Shown one piece after another: positions 42,563 through 49,820 of a DNA stretch of 64,000 nt; position 1 is the stretch's first letter; the number at the start of each line of letters is the position of its first letter. The stretch lies in contig NZ_LMRW01000024.1 of assembly GCF_001428255.1 (NCBI RefSeq), forward strand, positions 121,691-185,690, given 5' to 3'. Made by a program: the position numbers and the translations under genes. The notes under the pieces were generated by a model, which saw only the letters and a program-made list of their open reading frames with translations, ran no database searches and had not been told where the DNA came from. Source of the DNA: Agromyces sp. Soil535 (GTDB taxonomy: Bacteria > Actinomycetota > Actinomycetes > Actinomycetales > Microbacteriaceae).

Positions 42563-43480
42563 TCAGCCCCACTTCTCACTGACCCGGAAGAGCCGGTCGG
42601 CGACGAGATAGATGACGGCGGTCGCGGCGACGAGCAGCAGGCTCATCGCGGCGCCGAGGTCGGGGCGGTTGGTGGTGCTGATCTGCAGGTCGATGACTCC
42701 GGCGACCGTGAGGTTCGACGGCCCGCCGAGCAGCAGCGGGGTGACGTAGAAGCCCAGTGCCATGACGAAGACGAGCACTCCACCGCTGATGAGCGCCGGC
42801 CGAATCGCGGGCAGCAGGACGCTTCGGAAGATGAGCGGCGGGCGAGCACCGAAGATGACCGCCGCGTTGAGCTGCTCGCGGTCGACGGTCGAGAGTGCGG
42901 TGATCACCGGGAGCACCGCGAACGGAAGCATGACCGCGACCATCGCGGGGTACATCGCGAGCGCAGTCTGGTAGAGCTCGATCGGTTCGTCGGCGAGTCC
43001 GAGGGAGCTGAGCGCCCAGAACAGCGCCCCGCGAGGGAGCTCGAGCAGCATCCACCCCACGGTGCGCACGGTGATCGAGGTCCAGAGCGAGAGGAAGAGC
43101 CAGGCGATCAGCAGGAACGCGAGCCAGCGCGGGCCCGCCCAGATGCCGAGCGAGTAGACGGCCCCGACGATCACCGTGAGGACGGTGACGATGCCGGCCA
43201 TGACGACGGTGCGGACGACGGCCGAGGTGAACGAGCTCATCGCGAACACCTCCGAGAAGGCGTCGCCCTCGCCGTCGAGGGACTGGGTGACGAGCGCGAG
43301 GAGCGGAAGGCCGAGGGCGAGCGCGAAGAACAGCAGCGGCGGCCAGAGCAGCCAGCGCCGTTCCGCCGTGGTGGTGACGGTGCGAGTCGGGGCTCGACCG
43401 GGGGTCGGTGCGGGCTTCGACGGACGGACCTGGTCCGGAATGCCCTCGGCGCCCGCGATCGGGAGGTCGGTGGCGGTCAT
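42563..43480 (-). CDS. PotB-like ABC transporter permease
   Basis: This 305-residue permease has a roughly 40-residue Pro/Thr-rich N-terminal extension, then six hydrophobic segments and an EAA loop (AAVIFGARPPLIFRSVLLPAIRPALI). It overlaps the binding-protein gene by four bases (ATGA). Together with the PotC-like protein it forms the membrane channel of the importer. Confidence 0.92.
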   Translation of the reverse strand: MTATDLPIAGAEGIPDQVRPSKPAPTPGRAPTRTVTTTAERRWLLWPPLLFFALALGLPLLALVTQSLDGEGDAFSEVFAMSSFTSAVVRTVVMAGIVTVLTVIVGAVYSLGIWAGPRWLAFLLIAWLFLSLWTSITVRTVGWMLLELPRGALFWALSSLGLADEPIELYQTALAMYPAMVAVMLPFAVLPVITALSTVDREQLNAAVIFGARPPLIFRSVLLPAIRPALISGGVLVFVMALGFYVTPLLLGGPSNLTVAGVIDLQISTTNRPDLGAAMSLLLVAATAVIYLVADRLFRVSEKWG

Positions 43481-44556
43481 CCGGCGAGCCACTCGGCATA
43501 TCGGGCGGAGAGCTCGTCGAGGTGGTCTGCGCGCCACTGCTCGTCGAAGTACAGCGCCTCGGTGTGCTCCGGGGCGTTCGGCAGCGCCGAGACGGTGTCG
43601 GCGTCGAGGAATTCGAACGTCGCGGTGTTGGCCGGACCGTACAGCGTGCGCTCGGTGAAGACCGCCTGGCGCTCGGGATCGGCCAGCCAGTCGGCGAGCG
43701 CGAGGGCGTTGTCCCGGTTCCTCGCCGTCTTCGGGATGACGAAGAAGTTGGGGCTGAGGAACGCCTGGTCCCATTGCACCGTCAGGTCGAGGCCGGAGTT
43801 CTCCAGGGCGGTGAACTGGCCGGTGACGCTGACGGCGATGCTCGCGCTGCCGCTCGAGAGCAGGGTCTGCACCTCGGGGTAGGAGCTGTAGAAGACGAGG
43901 TCGTCCCGGATGCTGTCGAGCTTGGCCGTGGCGCGCTCGAAGTCGATCGGGTAGAGGTCCTCCGGGTCGACCCCGTCGGCGAGCAGGGCGATCTCGAAGG
44001 AGGCGTCGTAGCTGCCGGGGCTGCCCGGCCAGGCGCGCTTGCCGGGATAGGCGTCGGTGTCGAAGAAGTCGACCCAGTCGTGCGGACCGCCGTCGGCGAA
44101 CGTGTCGGTCAGCCAGGCCTGGGCGATGCCGATGGTGAAGCCGCCGATGGCGTGGTCCTGGACCTCCTCGGGCAGGTTGTCGCCCCTCGCGACGTCGTCG
44201 GGCAGGGTGAGGATGTCGTCCTGATAGCGAAGCAGCGTGTCGGTCGACACCTGGATGAGGTCGTAGTCCCCCTCCCCGCCCTCGAGCATGCCGAAGCCGA
44301 TGGCGTCCTCGAAGCTCGCCGAGACGACGTCGACACCGGTCTCGCCGGTGAACGAGTCGAAGTAGGCGACCTGCCGGGACTTGTTGGTGGGGCCGCCGTA
44401 GTCGGCCCAGACGATCTCGCCGGCGAGCGCGCCGCCGCCGGAAGCGGGAGCAGGTTCGGCGGAACAGCCGGCGAGGAGGGCGATCGCGCTCGCGACGCCG
44501 ACCGCGGCCAGCGCCGAGCGCACGCGGATCCGGCGTCGGAGGGGTGGGGTGTGCAT
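43477..44556 (-). CDS. PotD-like solute-binding lipoprotein
   Basis: This 359-residue lipoprotein has a signal peptide ending in the lipobox LLAGC. It is similar throughout to the orphan protein at 19111 (GEIVWADYGGPTNKSRQVAYF; IALLADGVDPEDLYPI), so the two arose by duplication. ATG 44556 has GAAGGA ten bases upstream; earlier starts at 44568 and 44598 are less well placed. It is first in the operon for two permeases, ATPase, phosphotriesterase-like protein and aldehyde dehydrogenase. The cargo is likely a cationic amine, from family resemblance only. Confidence 0.92.
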   Translation of the reverse strand: MHTPPLRRRIRVRSALAAVGVASAIALLAGCSAEPAPASGGGALAGEIVWADYGGPTNKSRQVAYFDSFTGETGVDVVSASFEDAIGFGMLEGGEGDYDLIQVSTDTLLRYQDDILTLPDDVARGDNLPEEVQDHAIGGFTIGIAQAWLTDTFADGGPHDWVDFFDTDAYPGKRAWPGSPGSYDASFEIALLADGVDPEDLYPIDFERATAKLDSIRDDLVFYSSYPEVQTLLSSGSASIAVSVTGQFTALENSGLDLTVQWDQAFLSPNFFVIPKTARNRDNALALADWLADPERQAVFTERTLYGPANTATFEFLDADTVSALPNAPEHTEALYFDEQWRADHLDELSARYAEWLAG

Positions 44557-44615
44557 GGCGGGAACCATCCTTCGGTGCAGGGCAGGGATCGGTGTCACTG
44601 ACCCAGAGGACCGGG

Positions 44616-44648
44616 AATGGATCCAATATAAAGGGAGATGGATCCCGA
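44616..44648. promoter_or_regulatory. GntR-type operator pair 9 with promoter
   Basis: AATGGATCCAAT (44616-44627) and GATGGATCCCGA (44637-44648) have cores 21 bp apart. A minus-strand TATATT -10-like hexamer (44625-44630) lies between them, about 60 bases before the binding-protein start. Confidence 0.82.
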
Positions 44649-44679
44649 TGCGTTACGGCGATGTTTCGGCAGTGTTAAT

Positions 44680-46131
44680 TCACCCGCCTGCGCCGCTGCG
44701 TCCGAGGACCGGACGGCGCCTGCCCACGTCGGAAGCCGCTTCGATCGAGGCCGCGGCGCGCAGCAGCGCTCCCTCAGCACGATACCTTGCCACTAGCTGG
44801 GCACCTACCGGGAGCCCATTGCGCGTGAACCCGGCGGGCAGGCTCAGCGCCGGCATCGCGGTCGACGTGATGCGGATGCAGCTGCGCTGCCAGGTGTAGT
44901 ACCGCTCCATCGGCGTGCCCGCGACCTCGTGCGGCCATTCCCAGTCGACCGGGAACGGCGCGAGCTGCGCGGTCGGCAGGACGAGCAGCTCGAACTCGCC
45001 GAACAGGGCCTGCATCCGCCGGAACAGCCGCGTGCGCAGCTCGCCCGCCCGCGCGACGTCGGCGCCCGTGATCTCAGCCGCCCATGCCATCTCCTGGTGC
45101 ACCGTCGCCTTGACGAGTTCCGGATGACGCCGCGCGTCCCCACCATGCGCGGTGAGGAACTCCAGCGCACGGTACGTCTCGAAGACCTCGTCCGCCCCGG
45201 AGAGGTCGGGCTCGACATCCGTCACCCGGGCGCCGAGCGCGACGAGCCGCGCGCGGAACCGATCCATCACCTCGAGCACCTCGTCTTCGACCGGGAGACC
45301 GTCGCCGGTCCGGCTGAAGGCGATCGGCATTCCTGCGATCGACCCCGCCTGGAGCGAGGCGAAGGCCGCGCCGTCCTGGTCGATGCCGAGCGGCGCACGC
45401 GGTTCGGGGCCGGCGATCACCGAGAGCAGCAGTGCGACGTCGTCCACCGACCGGGCCATCGGCCCGAGGACCGACGCGGGATCCCAGGCGTCCCCGGGGC
45501 GGGCCGAGGCCACGCGCCCAGGCGACGGGCGGAGGCCGACGACGTTGTTGAACGCGGCCGGGTTGCGGATGCTGCCGCCGAGATCGGAGCCGTCCGCGAT
45601 CGGCAGCAGCTCGGCGGCGAGCGCGGCGCCGGCTCCCCCGGAGCTGCCGCCTGCCGAACGGCCGAGGTCGTAGGGATTGCGAGTCGCCCCGAACACCTCG
45701 TTGAAGGTGTGCGAGCCCGCCCCGAACTCGGGGGTGTTGGTCTTGCCGATGACGATCGCCCCGGCCGCCTTGAGCCGCTGGACGATGAGCGCATCTCGGC
45801 TCGGAACATGGTCGGCGTAGATCCGCGAGCCCGAGGTGGTCCGGATCCCCGCGGTGTCCATGAGGTCCTTGATGGCGATCGGCAGTCCATGCAGCGCGCC
45901 GAGCGGTTCGCCCGCCTCGCGGCGCGCGTCAGCCTCGGCGGCGCCAGCGCGGGCGCGTTCCTCGTCGAGGCTCACGATCGCGTTGATGAGCGGGTTCACC
46001 TCGGCGATGCGCACGAGGTGCTCGTCCATCACCTCACGCGCGCTGAGTGCACCCGTCGCCATGTCGCGAGTCAGCGACCGCGCGGTGCGGGAGACGATCG
46101 GCGTGTCGCTGACTGGGCGTTCCTGTGCCAT
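44680..46131 (-). CDS. Amidase-signature hydrolase (copy 1)
   Basis: This 483-residue amidase-signature enzyme has the Ser-cisSer-Lys triad: Lys in IKDLMDTAG, then GRSAGGSSGGAGAALA and DGSDLGGSIRNPA. It hydrolyses an amide bond, releasing an acid and an amine or ammonia. ATG 46131 has GGTGAGG at good distance; a GTG five codons earlier is possible. It diverges from the phosphotriesterase-like pair across operators. It is related to the amidase at 48333 but not a recent duplicate. Confidence 0.92.
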   Translation of the reverse strand: MAQERPVSDTPIVSRTARSLTRDMATGALSAREVMDEHLVRIAEVNPLINAIVSLDEERARAGAAEADARREAGEPLGALHGLPIAIKDLMDTAGIRTTSGSRIYADHVPSRDALIVQRLKAAGAIVIGKTNTPEFGAGSHTFNEVFGATRNPYDLGRSAGGSSGGAGAALAAELLPIADGSDLGGSIRNPAAFNNVVGLRPSPGRVASARPGDAWDPASVLGPMARSVDDVALLLSVIAGPEPRAPLGIDQDGAAFASLQAGSIAGMPIAFSRTGDGLPVEDEVLEVMDRFRARLVALGARVTDVEPDLSGADEVFETYRALEFLTAHGGDARRHPELVKATVHQEMAWAAEITGADVARAGELRTRLFRRMQALFGEFELLVLPTAQLAPFPVDWEWPHEVAGTPMERYYTWQRSCIRITSTAMPALSLPAGFTRNGLPVGAQLVARYRAEGALLRAAASIEAASDVGRRRPVLGRSGAGG

Positions 46132-46153
46132 GGCGCGGATCCTCACCTTGGGG

Positions 46154-46201
46154 GGATACCGTTGACGTTACTCTGGATCCACATATTACGATCGTGGATA
46201 C
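46154..46201. promoter_or_regulatory. GntR-type operator triplet 10
   Basis: Cores GGATAC (46154-46159), GGATCC (46175-46180) and GGATAC (46196-46201) are spaced exactly 21 bp each. They fill the 88-bp region between amidase copy 1 and the tandem phosphotriesterase-like genes. A TATTAC -10-like hexamer lies between the last two. Confidence 0.75.
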
Positions 46202-46219
46202 TACGAGAGGATGTGCCGT

Positions 46220-47257
46220 GTGATCGAGACCGCCCTCGGGCCCATCGGCCCCGACGAGCTGGGCATCACCTCGATGAACGAGCATCTGCTCTCCGACTCC
46301 TCGACCTTGCTGCGGCCTGCACGCGAGCCGATGCCCGTCGACGAGCGCGTGACCATGGCGAACCTCGGCTTCGTGCATTGGAACTACCTCGCCCTGCGCG
46401 ACAACCTCGTGCTCGACGACGCCGACCTCGCGATCGCCGAACTGCAGCACGCCGCGAGCCTCGGGCAACGGGCGATCGTCGAGACCACCTCATGGGGCAT
46501 GGGTCCACGCCACGCCGAGCTCCCCGCCATCGCGCGGGCCGCCGGACTGCACGTCGCGGTCGCGTACGGCACCTACCTGGGCCGGAGCCTGCCCGAGTGG
46601 CTGCCGGCGCTGAGCGAGACCGAGCTCGAGGCGCACCTGTTCTCCGCGCTGGCCGAGGCGATCCCGGGGACCGACTACAAGGCGGCCATGCTCGGCCTGA
46701 TCGGCACGAGCGCGGTGCTGGACCCGGTCGAGCGGCGCGGCCTCGTCGCGTCCGCACGGGCCGCGGCCCGTGCCGGCGCGTCGATCGCCATCCGCCTCGA
46801 CCCCGCAGCCCGTCTGGGCGTGGACGTGCTCGACATCGTGACCGGGGCGGGGCTGCCAGCGGAGCGCGTCGTCTTCTGCAACGTCGACGAGTTCCTCGAC
46901 GACGCCTACCTCGCCGAGCTCGGCGACGCAGGGGCGACCCTCGAATTCGACTTCGGCAACGAGGCCTACTACCACGACGCCTACAAGGACCCGACGGACG
47001 CCGAGCGGGTGGACTTCCTGCTGAAGCTGCTCGAGCGCCGCCCGGAGACGGCGATCGTCTTCGGCAACTCGGTGTGGTCGAAGGCCCAGTTGCGCGCCTT
47101 CGGCGGCATGGGCTACGGCCACCTGCTCGGCCGCATCGTCCCGTTGCTCGGCCGCCAGGGCGTCTCGAAGGAGCAGCTCGACGAGATCCTGGTCTCGCGG
47201 CCGCGGCGCCTGCTCGATCGGGTCCCGGTGACGGAGCGGGCGGAGGTCGTGCGATGA
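46220..47257 (+). CDS. Phosphotriesterase-fold protein, degenerate metal site (copy 4)
   Basis: This 345-residue protein has lost the whole binuclear site: HxH reads NEH (SMNEHLLS), bridging Glu is Leu (MLGLIGTS), His is Arg (IAIRLDP), His is Asn (FCNVDEF) and Asp is Ser (GNSVWSKA). Framework motifs such as AFGGMGYGHLLGRI remain sharp, so it is not a decaying pseudogene. GTG 46220 lies nine bases after GAGAGG and aligns with the start of copy 5; ATG 46211 touches the ribosome site. It overlaps copy 5 by four bases, suggesting the two proteins assemble together. Confidence 0.85.
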   Translation: MIETALGPIGPDELGITSMNEHLLSDSSTLLRPAREPMPVDERVTMANLGFVHWNYLALRDNLVLDDADLAIAELQHAASLGQRAIVETTSWGMGPRHAELPAIARAAGLHVAVAYGTYLGRSLPEWLPALSETELEAHLFSALAEAIPGTDYKAAMLGLIGTSAVLDPVERRGLVASARAAARAGASIAIRLDPAARLGVDVLDIVTGAGLPAERVVFCNVDEFLDDAYLAELGDAGATLEFDFGNEAYYHDAYKDPTDAERVDFLLKLLERRPETAIVFGNSVWSKAQLRAFGGMGYGHLLGRIVPLLGRQGVSKEQLDEILVSRPRRLLDRVPVTERAEVVR

Positions 47258-48261
47258 TCCAGACCGTCCTCGGTCCGATCCACCCCGAGGAGCTCGGCGT
47301 CACGTCGATGAACGAGCACCTGGTGGCCGACTCGGCGAAGTTCCTCCGCCCGGCGCGGGAGCCCGCGCCTGCCGAGCCCCGGATGGCCGTCGAGCACCTC
47401 GGCTTCGTGCGCTGGAACTATCTCGGCCTGCGCGACAACCTCGTGCTCGACGAGCCCGAGGTGACGGTGGCCGAGCTGCGGCACGCGGTCGGCCTCGGTC
47501 AGGACGCGGTGGTCGAGGTGACCTCGTTCGGCATGGGACCCGACCACGCGGCGCTCCCGGCGATCTCGCGCGCGAGCGGCATGCAGATCGCGCTCGCCTA
47601 CGGCACCTATATCGCCAGGAGCCTGCCCGACTGGGTGCTCACCGCGACCGAGGACGAGCTCGAGCAGCGCTTCCACACCGCGCTCGAGGTCGCAGTCCCC
47701 GGCACCGCCTACCGTGCGGCGATGCTCGGCCTGCTCGGCACGAGCGCCGAGATCGCGCCGGTCGAGCGACGGGCGCTCCGTGCCGCCGCGCGCGCCGCCG
47801 CGCGCGCCGGGGCCGCGGTGAGCATCCGCCTCGACGCCTCGGCGCGGCTCGGGCCGACGGTGCTGCGGATCCTCACCGACGAGGGGCTCAGCCCCGACCG
47901 GGTCGTCTTCAGCAACGTCGACAAGGTGATGGATGTCGACTACGTCGCCGAGATGGGCGCCGCAGGCGCGACGCTCGAGATCGCCTTCGGAGAGGAGTCG
48001 TACTTCGGCGACGGTTCGAAGGACGCGACCGATGCCGAGCGGCTGCGATTCCTCCTCGCGCTCCTGGAGCGCGACCCGGACCACTCGATCGTGCTCGCAT
48101 GCTCGGTCTGGACGAAGGGGCAGCTCGGCGCATACGGCGGTATGGGATACGGGCACCTGGTCGGGCGCATCGTGCCGATCCTGGAACGCCAGGGCGTGGG
48201 CCCCGAGCGACTCCATGAGATGCTCGTGGCCCGACCTCGCGTTCTGCTCGATCGGCCCTGA
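47254..48261 (+). CDS. Phosphotriesterase-fold protein, degenerate metal site (copy 5)
   Basis: This 335-residue close relative of copy 4 shows the same pattern of loss (SMNEHLVA, MLGLLGTS, VSIRLDA, FSNVDKV, ACSVWTKG). The ATG overlaps the copy 4 stop. Shared ends (GRIVPILERQGV, ARPRVLLDRP) and start (MIQTVLGPIHPEEL) match the intact enzyme at 18004. Function is unknown; conserved Arg, Asn and Ser-x-Trp-x-Lys may form a new pocket. Confidence 0.85.
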   Translation: MIQTVLGPIHPEELGVTSMNEHLVADSAKFLRPAREPAPAEPRMAVEHLGFVRWNYLGLRDNLVLDEPEVTVAELRHAVGLGQDAVVEVTSFGMGPDHAALPAISRASGMQIALAYGTYIARSLPDWVLTATEDELEQRFHTALEVAVPGTAYRAAMLGLLGTSAEIAPVERRALRAAARAAARAGAAVSIRLDASARLGPTVLRILTDEGLSPDRVVFSNVDKVMDVDYVAEMGAAGATLEIAFGEESYFGDGSKDATDAERLRFLLALLERDPDHSIVLACSVWTKGQLGAYGGMGYGHLVGRIVPILERQGVGPERLHEMLVARPRVLLDRP

Positions 48262-48302
48262 CCACTTCCCGACTCGAGCGGAATGTGTGCAAAACTTGGT
48301 GA

Positions 48303-48314
48303 ATTGGATCCAAT
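48303..48314. promoter_or_regulatory. GntR-type operator 11
   Basis: A perfect ATTGGATCCAAT lies immediately before the GAGAGAGG ribosome site of amidase copy 2. No partner core is found 21 bp away. Position next to the ribosome site suggests repression by blocking early transcription. Confidence 0.8.
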
Positions 48315-48332
48315 CCGAGAGAGGCTGTGTCT

Positions 48333-49763
48333 GTGAGCGCCCCGACCCCTGACGTCCCCCTGCACTACCGGTCCGCCGTCGACCTCGCAACCGGCATCCG
48401 CACCAGGGAGCTGTCGGCCGTCGAAGTCATGCGCGCCCACCTCGACCGGATCGAGGAGACCAATGGCGCAGTCAACGCGATCGTCGCGATGATCCCCGAG
48501 AGTGAGGCGCTCACCGCAGCCGAGGAGGCGGATCGCGCGGTCGCCCGCGGTGACGAGCTCGGTCCGCTCCACGGGCTCCCGGCCGGCATCAAGGACCTCA
48601 TGGATGTCGCCGGGCTGCCCACCTCGCACGGCTCCGCCGCCTACGCCGATTCGCCGCCCGCCGAGCGTGACGCCCTCATCGTGCGTCGGATGCGTGCCGC
48701 CGGTGCCGTCATCATCGGCAAGACCAACACGCCCGAGGTCGGGCTCGGCACGCTCACGTTCAACCCCGTGCACGGAGTCACCCGCAACCCGTGGAATCGC
48801 TCCCGGCACGCGGGGGGCAGCAGTGGCGGCAGCGCCGCTGCGGTCGCGGCGGGCATGCTGCCCATCGCCGACGGTTCCGACAGCGGCGGCAGCCTGAGGT
48901 ACCCGGCCGCATTCTGCAACATCGTGGGTCTGCGGCCCTCAGCGGGCCGCGTCGCGAGCGGCCGTGCCGACAACGGCTGGACCGCGCATGGCGTCCTGGG
49001 GCCGATGACGCGCGACTCGCTCGACGCCGCCCTGCTCATGAGTGCGATCGCCGGACCCGACCCGATCGCCCCGATGTCCATCGCCGAGGAACCCTCCGTG
49101 TTCGTCGGCCTCGACCCGTCCGACCCGTCCGAGGTGCGGATCGCCTGGAGCGCCGATGCGGGCGGGGTGCCGATCGCGGCCGAGATCCGCGCCGCGCACG
49201 CACGGGCACGGGAAGCGCTCGTCGCCGCCGGCTACGTGATCGTCGACGTCGAGCCCGAGCTCGCGGACGCCGAGTCGGCGTGGGAGACCATCGAGATGTA
49301 CAACTTCTTCGCGACCGGACGCCGGGACGCCGCCGAGCGGCCCGACCTCCTTCGCCCCGATTACCTGCGCAACATCCGACAGGGCGAGCAGCTCACGACC
49401 GCACAGCTCGCCGACGCCCTGGCGACGCGCACCGCCGTCTTCCGACGCACCGCCGCGCTGCTCGCCGAGTTCGACCTGCTCATCGCGCCCGCGACGCCGG
49501 TCGCGCCGCCGCCTGCCGACGTCGAGTGGGTCGACGAAGTCGACGGCGTGCGCTACGACCGGTATTTCCGCTGGCAGATGCTGGCCAACCGCTTCACCGT
49601 CACGGCGCACCCGGTGCTCGTGACGCCCGGCGGCTTCACCGAGTCGGGGCTGCCCGTCGGCCTGCAGCTCGTCGGGCGGCACCGCGGGGAGCCCGATCTG
49701 CTGCGACATGCGGCGGGCATCGAGGCCGCCCTGGGACTGACCCGCCTGCATCCCGCGCTCTGA
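48333..49763 (+). CDS. Amidase-signature hydrolase (copy 2)
   Basis: This 476-residue amidase-signature protein has Lys in IKDLMDVAG, then SRHAGGSSGGSAAAVA and DGSDSGGSLRYPA. GTG 48333 is eight bases after GAGAGAGG; GTG 48327 is too close. It has its own operator and is the last gene of the island, ended by a strong hairpin. The sequence is distinct enough from copy 1 to act on a different amide. Confidence 0.92.
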   Translation: MSAPTPDVPLHYRSAVDLATGIRTRELSAVEVMRAHLDRIEETNGAVNAIVAMIPESEALTAAEEADRAVARGDELGPLHGLPAGIKDLMDVAGLPTSHGSAAYADSPPAERDALIVRRMRAAGAVIIGKTNTPEVGLGTLTFNPVHGVTRNPWNRSRHAGGSSGGSAAAVAAGMLPIADGSDSGGSLRYPAAFCNIVGLRPSAGRVASGRADNGWTAHGVLGPMTRDSLDAALLMSAIAGPDPIAPMSIAEEPSVFVGLDPSDPSEVRIAWSADAGGVPIAAEIRAAHARAREALVAAGYVIVDVEPELADAESAWETIEMYNFFATGRRDAAERPDLLRPDYLRNIRQGEQLTTAQLADALATRTAVFRRTAALLAEFDLLIAPATPVAPPPADVEWVDEVDGVRYDRYFRWQMLANRFTVTAHPVLVTPGGFTESGLPVGLQLVGRHRGEPDLLRHAAGIEAALGLTRLHPAL

Positions 49764-49764
49764 C

Positions 49765-49806
49765 GGGGGTGGACCGCACGGCCGGCGCCGTACGGTCAAC
49801 CCCCGC
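49765..49806. terminator. Strong bidirectional terminator at island right edge
   Basis: An inverted repeat with 19-base arms (49765-49783 and 49788-49806) pairs at all but two positions, counting no wobble, around a 4-base loop. It separates convergent amidase copy 2 and the symporter gene, and closes the GntR-controlled island. Confidence 0.85.
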
Positions 49807-49820
49807 CTGGGCCCGCTGGT

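Noticed and set aside
44929..47253. Long plus-strand reading ahead of phosphotriesterase-like copy 5
   Set aside because: The upstream part is antisense to amidase copy 1 and out of frame with copy 4; only the part from ATG 47254 has family motifs and a proper start.
39597..48261. Treating the three altered phosphotriesterase-like genes as pseudogenes
   Set aside because: All are full length with good starts, overlaps and conserved framework; the replacement residues agree among them, which decay would not produce.
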